The notes under the pieces are model-generated. The model did no database searches. It had not been told where the DNA came from and saw nothing but the letters and a program-made list of their open reading frames with translations. DNA of 64,000 bases from contig ARRA01000003.1 of assembly GCA_000384935.1 (NCBI GenBank), positions 186,001 through 250,000 of the forward strand, read 5' to 3'. Numbering within the stretch: position 1 is the first letter of the stretch; each line of letters begins with the position of its first letter. Position numbers and translations under genes: made by a program. Positions 25,487 to 34,746 of this stretch are shown here, piece after piece. Source of the stretch: a gamma proteobacterium SCGC AAA076-P13. GTDB taxonomy: Bacteria > Pseudomonadota > Gammaproteobacteria > Magnimaribacterales > D2472.

Positions 25487-25648
25487 ATGGGCTTTGGTGG
25501 AATAAGTATTTGGCAGCTTCTGATAATTTTAATTGTCATTGTTCTTATATTTGGGAGCGGTAAATTAAAATCTTTGGGTTCAGATCTTGGATCTAGTCTT
25601 AAGGGTTTTAAAAAAGCTGTAAAAGAAGAAGAAAATAAAGACGAATAA
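25487..25648 (+). CDS. tatA: Sec-independent protein translocase TatA
   Basis: A 53-codon gene. [20 protein letters not shown] is the short TatA membrane helix, followed by the hinge [10 protein letters not shown], an amphipathic helix ([16 protein letters not shown]) and a short acidic tail. TatA oligomers form the passage for folded proteins. It starts at ATG 25487 with a strong GGAG nine nt after the ubiB stop and is followed by tatB and tatC. The C-terminal tail is much shorter than in E. coli TatA (89 aa). Confidence 0.93.
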   Translation: MGFGGISIWQLLIILIVIVLIFGSGKLKSLGSDLGSSLKGFKKAVKEEENKDE

Positions 25649-25651
25649 CAA

Positions 25652-25900
25652 TTGTTTCAAGTAGGCTTTCTAGAAATTGCGATAATCCTAATACTGGGAC
25701 TGATTGTTATTGGGCCAAAAAGACTGCCAGATTTAATTAAAACAATTTTAAAGTTTTATAAGAAAGTTCAAAAACAAATCTCAAATCTGAAAAATGATCT
25801 TGAGGAAGATATTGGTACTGAAGAAATTAAAAAAGATGTATTCAATGAAATGCGAATGGAAGAACTAGATCTTTTTGATAAGTCTGATAAAAATGAATAA
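25652..25900 (+). CDS. tatB: Sec-independent protein translocase TatB
   Basis: An 82-aa protein beginning MFQVGFLEIAIILILGLIVI, with the TatB signature GPKRLPDLIKT (a proline hinge and an acidic residue in the helix) and a long amphipathic, charged C-terminal helix. TatB with TatC forms the twin-arginine signal receptor. The start is TTG 25652, three nt after the tatA stop. At half the size of E. coli TatB (171 aa) it is reduced in the C-terminal region, like the other Tat genes here. Confidence 0.9.
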   Translation: MFQVGFLEIAIILILGLIVIGPKRLPDLIKTILKFYKKVQKQISNLKNDLEEDIGTEEIKKDVFNEMRMEELDLFDKSDKNE

Positions 25901-26600
25901 CGAATCTATTTCTAGTCACTTGCTTGAGCTTCGCTCAAGACTAATAAGAGTGATTATTTGTCTTGGCGTCCTGTTCCTAGCGGGAATTCCTTTTGCATCA
26001 GAAATATATGGCTTTGTAGCATCTCCATTGCTAAGCATACTTCCTGAAGGCAGTTCTATGATTGCTACTCAAGTTACATCTCCTTTCATGGCTCCAATTA
26101 AACTAGTTTTATTTGCTGCACTTTTGGTAACAATGCCATATTTATTCTATGAAGTTTGGATGTTCATGTCCCCGGGCCTATATAAAAATGAAAAATCTTT
26201 TGTTATGCCTCTGATGGCAACAACAGTAATTCTTTTTACAACCGGAATAGCATTTGCTTACTTTATTGTATGTCCAATTATTTTTAAGTTTTTTATTGCT
26301 TCTGCGCCCAATTCTATTCAGGTAATGACAGATATTAGTCAGTACTTAAATTTTATTATCAAGCTCGTCTTTGCTTTTGGAGTTGCTTTTGAGATTCCAA
26401 TTGCTACCTTCTTGTTAATTAAATCAAGCATCGTTAAGAAGGAATCATTAATAAAGTCTAGGCCTTATCTAATAATTCTATTTTTTGTTATAGGAATGCT
26501 TTTGACGCCGCCAGATATTTTTTCACAACTTTTTCTAGCATTGCCTATGTGGATTTTGTTTGAGTTAGGCTTGCTCTTATCCTCAGATAAAAAAAGCTAG
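25893..26600 (+). CDS. tatC: Sec-independent protein translocase TatC
   Basis: A 235-aa six-helix membrane protein; the N-terminal cytoplasmic motif SSHLLELRSRLIR and PFMAPIKL, YEVWMFMSPGLYKNEK and LLTPPDIFSQ are the TatC landmarks. With TatB it recognises the twin-arginine signal. ATG 25893 overlaps the tatB stop by 8 nt. Its TAG overlaps the stop of the opposite-strand membrane gene in the palindrome CTAG (26597-26600). Confidence 0.95.
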   Translation: MNNESISSHLLELRSRLIRVIICLGVLFLAGIPFASEIYGFVASPLLSILPEGSSMIATQVTSPFMAPIKLVLFAALLVTMPYLFYEVWMFMSPGLYKNEKSFVMPLMATTVILFTTGIAFAYFIVCPIIFKFFIASAPNSIQVMTDISQYLNFIIKLVFAFGVAFEIPIATFLLIKSSIVKKESLIKSRPYLIILFFVIGMLLTPPDIFSQLFLALPMWILFELGLLLSSDKKS

Positions 26601-27196
26601 TTTGTATTTTTATTAATTTTGAGCACAATTAAATAAATCACTGCCGGAAGTATTAACCATGGCAATTGGGATTGAAGCATAAGTGTTCGATCATTAAATT
26701 CGAACAGGACTGGGTTAAAGTAAGGTCCTAAAGGGGAGAGAGGCGCCCAAGAAAGGGGCTTACCTTCAGCAAGCTGGTCGTGATAAAGGAACATCTCTAC
26801 TAGTATATTTTGACCTACGCACCAAACCATCAATATGCCAAATGCTGACCAGCTCCAAGTATAAAAAACCTGGTCATCTCTTTTTTTGAACATCCACATT
26901 ATCCAAAAGCCGCCTAGCAGGACTGCCCCAGCATCACCAAGGGAGTTCATTAGCCAGTTTATGTCTCTTGGCAGCCAATTATTAAGTGATTCAGACCGCC
27001 TTAAATCAACAGCAACTCCATCCACCCATCCATAGGTAAACCAAAGCTCCCATCCTAATGCGCAAACTAAGAAAGATATTACATAAGTAGGCAGTACCCA
27101 TTTAGGGAGCATAGATTTATTTTTAAAATATACTACTGCGGGAACTATTACCGAAAGATAAACAACACAAATTACTCTAGCTTCCTCAAAAGACAT
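26597..27196 (-). CDS. Unrecognised integral membrane protein (199 aa)
   Basis: I do not recognise the family. The protein has about five hydrophobic segments (near residues 5-22, 33-52, 85-105, 115-135 and 178-195). It is rich in tryptophan (14 or more), with conserved-looking loops WFTYGWVDGVAVDLRR and NNWLPRDINWLMNSLGDAGA between segments 2 and 3. The pattern Gly-Trp-Glu in a membrane segment plus Arg-Asp/Asn loops suggests a small-molecule-handling membrane enzyme or carrier, but no catalytic motif is evident. It is transcribed on its own, convergent with tatC. Confidence 0.6.
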   Translation of the reverse strand: MSFEEARVICVVYLSVIVPAVVYFKNKSMLPKWVLPTYVISFLVCALGWELWFTYGWVDGVAVDLRRSESLNNWLPRDINWLMNSLGDAGAVLLGGFWIMWMFKKRDDQVFYTWSWSAFGILMVWCVGQNILVEMFLYHDQLAEGKPLSWAPLSPLGPYFNPVLFEFNDRTLMLQSQLPWLILPAVIYLIVLKINKNTN

Positions 27197-27239
27197 GCTT
27201 CTAGAGTAATCTTTTTAGTTATTTTTTAAAAGTAGTGTA

Positions 27240-27827
27240 TTAGAGACCTAACCTATTAGTCCAATCATCATCGGCAGGCCTTTTTTCAGAAGTAACCCTT
27301 TCAATAAGGTCTTCACAAGAGTCGCTAACGATTAATTCGTTAAAGTTAGCATCTGATACGAAACCTTCTTCAACTGCTTTTTTCATCCAAGCTAATAAAT
27401 GATCGTAATAGCCATTTGTGTTTAGAATACCAATTGGTTTGTTAATGATCCCTAATTGATTGCTGCACATAACTTCAGCGAGCTCATCTAGTGAGCCAAC
27501 TCCTCCAGGGAGAACTATAAATGCATCAGATCTTTGCATAAAAATATCTTTCCTTTCTAAAAGGGTCTGAGCAACAACAACTTCTTGTATTCTTGGATTC
27601 GTTAACTCTAGTTCGTATAAAGATTGTAAAGAAATTCCTAAAACCTCGCCTCCATTGTCTATAGCTGTATGAGAAACAACTCCCATTAAGCCAACATCTC
27701 CTCCCCCAAAGACAACATTCATACCTTTTTCCACTATAACTTCAGCAACTTTTTTAGCTTCTGAGGCATATATTGGATTATTGCCAAGATGAGCTCCACA
27801 GAAAACGGATATATTTTTAATACTCAT
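27240..27827 (-). CDS. LOG family nucleoside 5'-monophosphate phosphoribohydrolase (TIGR00730)
   Basis: A 195-aa Rossmann-fold protein with the LOG-family motifs VFGGGDVGLMG and PGGVGSLDELAEV (PGGxGTxxE). LOG proteins hydrolyse cytokinin riboside or other nucleotide 5'-monophosphates to base and ribose 5-phosphate; in bacteria a role in AMP/nucleotide salvage is likely. Its ATG overlaps the aldolase stop by one base (TGATG), so it is the last gene of the tkt-pgk-fda operon and may add ribose 5-phosphate to the same sugar-phosphate pool. Confidence 0.88.
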   Translation of the reverse strand: MSIKNISVFCGAHLGNNPIYASEAKKVAEVIVEKGMNVVFGGGDVGLMGVVSHTAIDNGGEVLGISLQSLYELELTNPRIQEVVVAQTLLERKDIFMQRSDAFIVLPGGVGSLDELAEVMCSNQLGIINKPIGILNTNGYYDHLLAWMKKAVEEGFVSDANFNELIVSDSCEDLIERVTSEKRPADDDWTNRLGL

Positions 27828-28840
27828 CAGTCTTCTTCCATTCCATTATCCCATTTTCCTAAGGCTGCTAATTTATTCATCTCTGCTCTATGTGAAAGAG
27901 CATCTTGAGATATAAAGGCATTCTCAGGCTTTCCGCCCCAAGCCTTAAGTGCTGGAGCCTGAAGTGCTCTGCCGTAAGAGAAACTAAGCTTCCATGAGAA
28001 GCCACCAATTTTATTCATAGCATCTAGGTGGGCTGTTGCATCTATGTCAGACTGGCCTCCAGAAAGAAAAGTTATACCTGCGAGATCGTCATGAACATTT
28101 GCCTTCAAACAATCTAAAGTCTTTTGAGCTACCTCTCCAACTCCTGCCTGAGAAGTTGCGGCGCTTCCTGATAAAACCATATTTGGCTTAAGTAAAGTTG
28201 CTTTTATATTTACATCATTTTTATTTAAATGATTAAACAATGATTGTAACGATCTTTCGGTTGCCGCATAGCAGTCGTCAATAGAATGAGATCCATCCAT
28301 TAACACTTCTGGCTCTACTATAGGAACCATTCCATTATCTTGAACGAGTTTTGCATAGTCCGCTAAGGCTTTCATATTTAAATCTATACACTCATCAGTT
28401 GGCATGCCGTCACCTATTTTTATTACCGCTCTCCATTTTGTGAACTTTGCGCCCATAGACTCATACTCTTTTAGTCTTTCATCAAGGCCGTCTAAACCTA
28501 CGGTTAGATATTCGTCTGAATCGCCAATAGATTGCAGTCCTTTATCAACCTTTATCCCAGGAAGTGCTCCTTGGCTATTTATAACATCTACCAATGAGGT
28601 GCCATCTTTAGCATTTTGTCTAATTGTTTCATCAAAAAGAATGACCCCGCCTATGTTATCTTTCATTCCAGATGCTCTAAAAAGCATCTCTCTATAATCT
28701 CTTCTATTGTTTTCGGTTGACTCGACTCCTATTGAATAAAATCTTTTGCCGCATGTAGGATTGCTTTCATCAGCAGCAAGAATGCCCTTGCCTTCTGAAA
28801 CTATGTAAGAAGCTATTTCTTCTATATTATTTGTTGACAT
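27827..28840 (-). CDS. fda: Fructose-bisphosphate aldolase, class I
   Basis: Cleaves or makes fructose 1,6-bisphosphate through a Schiff base, with no metal. The 337-aa protein begins MSTNNIEEIASYIV and has GILAADES, KFTKWRAV and the Schiff-base lysine in LLKPNMV (about residue 218), then LSGGQSD and FSYGRALQ. This is the eukaryote-like class I type, not the class II (zinc) FbaA that follows pgk in E. coli. Start ATG 28840 has GGAG upstream; a longer in-frame start at 28939 would overlap pgk by 85 nt and is rejected. Confidence 0.94.
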   Translation of the reverse strand: MSTNNIEEIASYIVSEGKGILAADESNPTCGKRFYSIGVESTENNRRDYREMLFRASGMKDNIGGVILFDETIRQNAKDGTSLVDVINSQGALPGIKVDKGLQSIGDSDEYLTVGLDGLDERLKEYESMGAKFTKWRAVIKIGDGMPTDECIDLNMKALADYAKLVQDNGMVPIVEPEVLMDGSHSIDDCYAATERSLQSLFNHLNKNDVNIKATLLKPNMVLSGSAATSQAGVGEVAQKTLDCLKANVHDDLAGITFLSGGQSDIDATAHLDAMNKIGGFSWKLSFSYGRALQAPALKAWGGKPENAFISQDALSHRAEMNKLAALGKWDNGMEED

Positions 28841-28854
28841 AAAATCTCCTTTAT

Positions 28855-30000
28855 CTATATTTTTGCTTTTAATGCCGCTATAGACGGAAGATCTTTGCCT
28901 TCCATAAATTCTAAGAAAGCGCCTCCACCTGTAGAGCAATATGATACATCATCTTTATCAATGAAATTATTTATCGCTGTTAATGTCTCTCCGCCACCAG
29001 CTAATGAGAAAGCATTGGAGCTTGCAATAATTTTTGATAAGTCTTTTGTCCCATTGGAAAAATTTTTATTTTCAAATACTCCAAGTGGGCCATTCCATAA
29101 AATGGTATTGGAGTTCACTAACACCTGCTCCATATCCTCAGTAACGAATTGATCTAAAATCATTTCATCCTTACCAACATCATCGATTGATTTCTCTTGA
29201 ATATTCTCTCCCTCAAAATTTAGAGAGGTAATAACTCTTTTAGGCAGCATTATTTTATTATCCTTTAAAAGGGTGCTCGCTATATCTAGCATAGACTCCT
29301 CATAAAGAGAATTTCCAACTTCATAACCAGAAGCTTTTATAAATGTATTGGCTATGCCGCCACCCACAATGATGTTATTTGCCTTAAGGTTGATATTCTT
29401 TATAAGTTCTAGCTTGGTTGAGACTTTTGAGCCTCCTATTACTGCAGTATAAGGGGAGTCAGAATTATTTAATGCCTTAGTAAGGGCGTTTATTTCTTTT
29501 TCTAACAATAGACCGGCACAGGCATTTCTAGAATTTAATATGGCTGAATGAGTCGAAGCTTGTTCTCTGTGAGAAGTTCCAAATGCATCAAAAACATATA
29601 TATCTCCCATGGCCGCTAGTACTTTTCCAAGGTTATCGCTATTAGTCTTCTCACCATCAAAAAATCTTATATTTTCAAGAATCTGTATTGGTGATGAGCC
29701 ATTAAAAATAGATTCATCATCTAAATGTTTTATTAGGTCTACTGTATGTCCAAAAATTTTTGAAAGGGATTCTGCAACTGGTTGTAAAGAAAAAATTTTG
29801 TCATGAATTCCTTCTTCGGGTCTTCCTAAGTGGCTAACTAGAAGAATGTTGGCATTGTTATCTAGTGCCTTTTGGATTGTTGGTATGCATGCCTCGATTC
29901 TAGTTTGATCAACAATAATGCCATTTTTTATAGGCACATTCATGTCTACTCTTATCGTAAGATTCTTATTATTTAGATCTAGATCTAATAATTTATGCAT
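28855..30000 (-). CDS. pgk: Phosphoglycerate kinase
   Basis: Transfers phosphate between 1,3-bisphosphoglycerate and ADP. The 381-aa protein shows the N-domain RVDMNVPIKNG, SHLGRPEEG and the nucleotide-binding VIGGSKVSTKLELI, and C-domain WNGPLGVFE and GGGETL motifs. ATG 30000 lies inside the last codons of tkt (8-nt overlap) and gives the expected N-terminus (MHKLLDLDL). In most relatives gap or epd sits between tkt and pgk; it is missing here. Confidence 0.95.
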   Translation of the reverse strand: MHKLLDLDLNNKNLTIRVDMNVPIKNGIIVDQTRIEACIPTIQKALDNNANILLVSHLGRPEEGIHDKIFSLQPVAESLSKIFGHTVDLIKHLDDESIFNGSSPIQILENIRFFDGEKTNSDNLGKVLAAMGDIYVFDAFGTSHREQASTHSAILNSRNACAGLLLEKEINALTKALNNSDSPYTAVIGGSKVSTKLELIKNINLKANNIIVGGGIANTFIKASGYEVGNSLYEESMLDIASTLLKDNKIMLPKRVITSLNFEGENIQEKSIDDVGKDEMILDQFVTEDMEQVLVNSNTILWNGPLGVFENKNFSNGTKDLSKIIASSNAFSLAGGGETLTAINNFIDKDDVSYCSTGGGAFLEFMEGKDLPSIAALKAKI

Positions 30001-31981
30001 CGACCAATGATTTTGCCATATCAACTACATTCGATATTGTGAACCCAAAATGTTCTAACAAGACACTGGCAGGAGCCGATTCTCCAAAACTATCAATTCC
30101 TAGCACCTTGTCATTTTTATTTAATAGCTTATACCAAGAATTTGGATGCCCCAGCTCAACAGCCAAAATTGGGAGATCTGTTTTTATTATAGAAGATTGA
30201 TAAGCTTCATTGGTATCTAAAAATATGTCTAAACACGGCATAGACACAACGTTTGCATTAATTCCATTCTCTTCAAGTTTATTTGCAGCATCAAGCACTA
30301 ATTGAACCTCGCTACCAGAAGCTATAAGAGTTAATTTGGGATCATTATGCTCTTTTAACAAATAGCCCCCTTTATTTATGTTCTCAACCTGATCAGGTGT
30401 TCTTAATAAAGGTGTGGTGTTTTGTCTGCTAAAGACTAGGCAGGTTGGAGTTTTTGAAGATGAAACTGCATTTTTCCAAGCAACTGCTGTTTCAACCAAA
30501 TCTGCAGGTCTCCAGTTATTTAGGTTGGGGGTGGCGCGCAATGTTACTAAATGTTCTATCGGCTGATGAGTTGGACCATCTTCACCAAGAGCTATTGAGT
30601 CATGAGTATAAACAAAAATATTTGGAAGCCCCATTAATGCAGAAAGCCTAACGGCATTTCTTGCGTAGTCAGTAAAAACTAGGAACGTTGCTCCATATGG
30701 CTTAATGCCTCCATGCAGAACCATTCCATTCATAATTGCAGACATGCCAAACTCTCTAACACCATAATTAATATGATTGCCTGATGGATTTTCATTTGAA
30801 AAAGTAGTGCTCGACTTAGAAAAAGTATTATTGGACGGCGTTAAGTCTGCAGAACCCCCAACTAATTCAGGAAGTTCTTTAACAAAAAAATCTAAAGAAA
30901 CTTGAGAAGACTTTCTTGTTGCCATTAAAGAGTCATTGTTATTACACTCATTTAAAAATTCATTGTATTTTTCTTCAAAATCACTCGGCATGTCTGATGC
31001 AATTCTTCTATTAAGTTCATTATATTCTTGTGGATACTTTTCCTTATAGATATTCATCATATCTGTCCATTCTAAGTTTCTAACTTCGCCAGCCTCAGAT
31101 GCATTCCAAAAATCGTAAACTGAGTCTGGGATATGAAAAGGCTCATGTTTCCAATCTAGAACTTCTCTTGTCTTAGCAATCTCTTCATCGCCCAGAGGAG
31201 CCCCATGAGCATCAGAGGTACCTGATTTGTTTGGGGAACCAAAACCAATGGTAGTTTTACAGAAAATCATGGTTGGTTTGTCTGTCTCGGATTTGGCTGA
31301 AACAATTGCAGCATTTAATTCATCTAAACTGTGCCCATCAACACTTATAGTTTGCCAGCCGTAGCTATCAAATCTTTTTACAGTATCGTCTGTGAACCAA
31401 TTTTCAATCTCACCATCAATAGATATTCCATTTTGATCATAAAAACAAATTAATTTACCAAGATTGTGGGTGCTAGCAAATGAACAGGCTTCATGGGATA
31501 TGCCCTCCATAAGGCAACCATCTCCTAAAAATGCATACGTAAAGTGATCTATTACCTTGCAGTCATCTTTGTTAAATTGCGCTGATAGAATTTTTTCTGA
31601 AATAGACATCCCAACTGCATTAGCTATACCTTGACCCAGTGGACCAGTCGTTGTTTCAATTCCATAATCTAAATCATATTCTGGATGTCCTGGGGTTTTA
31701 GATTTGAACACTCGAAAATCTTTTAAATCATCTATTGATATCTTGTATCCTGTTAAGTGCAATAAGCTATACAAAAGCATTGAGCCATGACCATTTGATA
31801 AAACAAACCTATCCCTATTAAACCAATGAGGGTTTTGAGGGTTGTGATTTAGATGATTTTTCCATAGGGCCGTAGCGATCTCTGCCATTCCCATTGGCAT
31901 TCCTGGATGACCAGAGTTTGCTTTTTGAACAGCATCAATTGAAAGAAACCTTAAGGCATTAGTGGGCTCTGAGTTATTCAT
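29993..31981 (-). CDS. tkt: Transketolase
   Basis: Thiamine-diphosphate enzyme moving two-carbon units between pentose and glycolytic sugar phosphates. At 662 aa (E. coli TktA 663) it contains the N-terminal SGHPGMPMGMA, the ThDP motif GDGCLMEGISHEA...NG (about 155-185), the central pyrimidine domain with YGVREFGM and the C-terminal domain. It is the first gene of tkt-pgk-fda-LOG. It is divergent from metK with a 174-nt intergenic region, most of which belongs to the metK leader. Confidence 0.96.
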   Translation of the reverse strand: MNNSEPTNALRFLSIDAVQKANSGHPGMPMGMAEIATALWKNHLNHNPQNPHWFNRDRFVLSNGHGSMLLYSLLHLTGYKISIDDLKDFRVFKSKTPGHPEYDLDYGIETTTGPLGQGIANAVGMSISEKILSAQFNKDDCKVIDHFTYAFLGDGCLMEGISHEACSFASTHNLGKLICFYDQNGISIDGEIENWFTDDTVKRFDSYGWQTISVDGHSLDELNAAIVSAKSETDKPTMIFCKTTIGFGSPNKSGTSDAHGAPLGDEEIAKTREVLDWKHEPFHIPDSVYDFWNASEAGEVRNLEWTDMMNIYKEKYPQEYNELNRRIASDMPSDFEEKYNEFLNECNNNDSLMATRKSSQVSLDFFVKELPELVGGSADLTPSNNTFSKSSTTFSNENPSGNHINYGVREFGMSAIMNGMVLHGGIKPYGATFLVFTDYARNAVRLSALMGLPNIFVYTHDSIALGEDGPTHQPIEHLVTLRATPNLNNWRPADLVETAVAWKNAVSSSKTPTCLVFSRQNTTPLLRTPDQVENINKGGYLLKEHNDPKLTLIASGSEVQLVLDAANKLEENGINANVVSMPCLDIFLDTNEAYQSSIIKTDLPILAVELGHPNSWYKLLNKNDKVLGIDSFGESAPASVLLEHFGFTISNVVDMAKSLVDA

Positions 31982-32065
31982 TTATTTTTATTGATTAAAA
32001 ATTAAATAATAGTGTTTTAAATGCTAAATTCATAGCTAAAAATTTTAAAAATTAGTATAAAATGT

Positions 32066-32150
32066 ACTCACTTGTGATTTTTAAATTTTTTGCACCAACA
32101 TGCTGCTAAAAAGTTCTTTATTTCACTTATTTGAAATTTTTTTTTGGAGA
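32066..32150 (+). promoter_or_regulatory. Candidate SAM-II/SAM-V-like riboswitch leader of metK
   Basis: The leader of metK contains, in the right order, three short motifs that I know as the conserved core of SAM-II and SAM-V aptamers: GATTT (32076-32080), TTGCA (32090-32094) and GCTAAAAAG (32105-32113). TTTTTA at 32078-32083 can pair with TAAAAA (32107-32112) as the pseudoknot helix. A short P1 helix is possible between TTGTG (32072-32076) and CACCAA (32093-32098) with one bulge; this is weak. An AT-rich hairpin with a T tract follows before the ribosome-binding site GGAGA. The downstream gene makes SAM, and SAM-V is known from marine bacteria, which fits. It is recognised from memory of consensus, not from a search. 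Confidence 0.42.
32120..32145 (+). terminator. Intrinsic terminator-like attenuator before metK
   Basis: ATTTCA (32120-32125), loop CTTATT, TGAAAT (32132-32137), then an unbroken T tract to 32145, immediately followed by the metK ribosome-binding site GGAGA (32146-32150). The stem is short and AT-only apart from one G-C pair. A terminator in front of a gene, with no other gene before it on this strand, points to attenuation rather than operon end. Confidence 0.5.
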
Positions 32151-32155
32151 AATAA

Positions 32156-33310
32156 ATGAGTTATATTTTTACATCAGAGTCCGTATCTGGCGGACATCCC
32201 GATAAAGTTTGCGATCAAATTTCTGATGCCGTTCTTGATGCTTATCTAGCAGAAGATCCAAATAGTAGGGTTGCTTGCGAAACAATGATTAAAAACAATA
32301 TGGTTTTTATAGCTGGAGAGATCACTTCGCTAGCTAGCCCAGATCTTGAACCGGTGGTAAGAAAAACAATTAATGATATTGGATACAATTCTGAGAAGTA
32401 TGGATTCAATGGAGATACATGTGAATTTACCAATCTTGTATTTGAGCAATCTCCTGATATTTCTCAGGGTGTTACTGAGGGTGAAGGTGAAAATTTAGAG
32501 CAAGGCGCTGGAGACCAGGGCTTGATGTTTGGATATGCTTGTAAAGAAACTGATTCTCTTATGCCCTTGCCAATAGATTTGTCTCATAGACTTGTTAAAA
32601 AACAAGCTGACGTTATGAAAAGTGGTGAAATAAAATGGTTAAGACCTGATGCTAAAAGTCAGGTAAGTGTTATTTACTCTGATGATGGCAAAACAATTGA
32701 GGGCTTATCAGCTGTGGTTCTTTCTACTCAACATGATGAGGACGTAACTCAAGAAGAAATTAAAGATGAAGTAATGGAGAAAATAATTAAGCCAATTGTT
32801 CCTGAGGAGTGGCTATTAGATTCAACCAATATCTATATTAATCCAACTGGAAAATTTGTTATTGGGGGTCCTGTAGGAGATTGCGGGCTAACAGGAAGAA
32901 AAATTATCGTTGATACATATGGTGGCATGGCTAGACATGGTGGTGGTGCTTTCTCAGGGAAAGACCCTTCTAAAGTTGATAGATCTGCAGCTTATGCTTC
33001 AAGGTATGTTGCAAAAAATATCGTTGCAGCAGGCCTGGCAGATTACTGTGAGATTCAAGTTTCCTATGCCATAGGCGTTGCTGAGCCAACATCAATACAC
33101 GTTGAAACTTTTAATAGTGAAAAAATATCAAAGGAAGCAATTGTAAAAATAGTTGAAGAAGAATTTGATCTAAGACCTAAAAGCTTAATTAATATGCTTG
33201 ATCTGAAAAGACCAATATATCAACCAACTGCAGCTTATGGTCATTTTGGCAGAACCGATATTGACCTTTCATGGGAAAAAACGGATAAAGCTTCAGATAT
33301 TTCACAGTAG
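32156..33310 (+). CDS. metK: S-adenosylmethionine synthetase
   Basis: Makes SAM from methionine and ATP. The 384-aa protein (E. coli 384) has [13 protein letters not shown] with the catalytic His, [20 protein letters not shown], the P-loop-like [19 protein letters not shown] and the C-terminal [11 protein letters not shown] 32156 is preceded by GGAGA at 6 nt. The unusual leader (32066-32150) suggests control by its product. It is followed 27 nt later by ahcY, placing the start and the recycling step of the methyl cycle in one unit. Confidence 0.97.
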   Translation: MSYIFTSESVSGGHPDKVCDQISDAVLDAYLAEDPNSRVACETMIKNNMVFIAGEITSLASPDLEPVVRKTINDIGYNSEKYGFNGDTCEFTNLVFEQSPDISQGVTEGEGENLEQGAGDQGLMFGYACKETDSLMPLPIDLSHRLVKKQADVMKSGEIKWLRPDAKSQVSVIYSDDGKTIEGLSAVVLSTQHDEDVTQEEIKDEVMEKIIKPIVPEEWLLDSTNIYINPTGKFVIGGPVGDCGLTGRKIIVDTYGGMARHGGGAFSGKDPSKVDRSAAYASRYVAKNIVAAGLADYCEIQVSYAIGVAEPTSIHVETFNSEKISKEAIVKIVEEEFDLRPKSLINMLDLKRPIYQPTAAYGHFGRTDIDLSWEKTDKASDISQ

Positions 33311-33337
33311 AATTTTTAATAAATAATAGGAAAAAAA

Positions 33338-34732
33338 ATGGATAATGATTATAAAGTCGCAGATATTAATTTAGCTGAATTTGGAAGAAGAGAGATCTCT
33401 CTTGCTGAAAACGAAATGCCAGCCCTTATGGCTCTAAGAGACAAATATAGAGATGAGCAACCCTTGGCTAACGCAAAGATTATGGGTTGTATTCATATGA
33501 CCATTCAAACTGCTGTTTTAATGGAAACGCTAATAGATCTTGGTGCTGAACTAAGATGGTCATCATGTAATATTTTCTCTACTCAAGACCATGCTGCCGC
33601 AGCTATGGCTGCTAGAGGTATACCAACTTTTGCTTGGAAAGGAGAAACTGATGAAGAGTTTGAATGGTGTATCGAACAAACTATATGTAAAGACGGAAAG
33701 CCTTGGGATGCCAATATGATTCTTGATGATGGGAGTGATCTTACAGCAATGGTTCATGAAAGATTTCCTGAAATGTTAGAAACTATTCATGGGGTTTCAG
33801 AAGAAACTACTACTGGAGTTCATAGACTAAAAGAAATGTTAGAAAAAGGTGAATTAAAAATACCTGCAATTAATGTTAATGACTCGGTTACTAAGGCAAA
33901 AAATGATAACAAGTACGGTTGCAGACATAGTCTTAATGATGCTCTTAAAAGAGGAACTGACATGCTGCTTATGGGCAAAAAAGGATTAGTTATTGGTTAT
34001 GGTGATGTTGGTAAAGGATCAGCAGCCAGTTTAGCCCAAGAAGGAATGATAGTAAGTGTTGTTGAATCAGATCCTATATGTGCAATGCAAGCTTGTATGG
34101 ATGGTTTTGCGGTTGTGTCCTGTTATAAAGATGGCGCTGTTTCAAGAAATGAGGCAGATATTAATATGGAAGTAATGGGAAACACTGATTTAATTGTTAC
34201 GACAACAGGTAATGTTAATGTTTGTGATTCTGCAATGTTGGCTACATTAAAAAATACAGCTGTTGTTTGTAACATTGGTCACTTTGACAATGAGATTGAC
34301 ACTGCATTTATGAGAGATAACTACTATTGGGATGAGATTAAACCTCAAGTTCATAGAATATTTAGAGATACAAAGCCTGACGGAACCCCGGATCAAACAA
34401 GCAAAAACTACCTTATTCTTTTAGCTGAAGGTCGACTGGTTAATCTAGGTAATGCAACAGGGCATCCAAGTAGAATCATGGATGGCTCGTTTGCTAACCA
34501 AGTTTTAGCGCAAATACATTTATATAAGCAAGGTTTTGCAAATATTAATGACGAGGATACGAAAGCAGAGATGATTACTGTTGAAGTTCTTCCTAAAAAG
34601 CTTGATGAAGAAGTTGCTGCCTTAATGGTTGCTGGTTTTGGAGGGGTTATTACTAAGCTTACTCAAGACCAAGCTGATTACATTAACGTCCCTCAAGAGG
34701 GCCCTTTCAAAGAAGAAAGCTACAAATATTAG
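33338..34732 (+). CDS. ahcY: S-adenosylhomocysteine hydrolase
   Basis: Hydrolyses S-adenosylhomocysteine to adenosine and homocysteine using bound NAD. The 464-aa protein shows the substrate residues in [14 protein letters not shown], the NAD motif [21 protein letters not shown] and the C-terminal FKEESYKY with the Lys-Tyr that reaches the NAD of a neighbouring subunit. SAM-using methyltransferases in the window include UbiE. It belongs with metK; no metE/metH gene is adjacent. E. coli uses the Pfs/LuxS route instead, so this is a difference from enteric bacteria. Confidence 0.97.
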   Translation: MDNDYKVADINLAEFGRREISLAENEMPALMALRDKYRDEQPLANAKIMGCIHMTIQTAVLMETLIDLGAELRWSSCNIFSTQDHAAAAMAARGIPTFAWKGETDEEFEWCIEQTICKDGKPWDANMILDDGSDLTAMVHERFPEMLETIHGVSEETTTGVHRLKEMLEKGELKIPAINVNDSVTKAKNDNKYGCRHSLNDALKRGTDMLLMGKKGLVIGYGDVGKGSAASLAQEGMIVSVVESDPICAMQACMDGFAVVSCYKDGAVSRNEADINMEVMGNTDLIVTTTGNVNVCDSAMLATLKNTAVVCNIGHFDNEIDTAFMRDNYYWDEIKPQVHRIFRDTKPDGTPDQTSKNYLILLAEGRLVNLGNATGHPSRIMDGSFANQVLAQIHLYKQGFANINDEDTKAEMITVEVLPKKLDEEVAALMVAGFGGVITKLTQDQADYINVPQEGPFKEESYKY

Positions 34733-34746
34733 TCTAATACTGTGCA

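Noticed and set aside
28841-28939. N-terminal extension of the class I aldolase
   Set aside because: It would overlap pgk by 85 nt in another frame and has no homology; ATG 28840 has a good GGAG site.
33311-33337. SAH riboswitch before ahcY
   Set aside because: The gap is only 27 nt of AT-rich sequence, too short to hold that aptamer; ahcY is probably read from the metK transcript.
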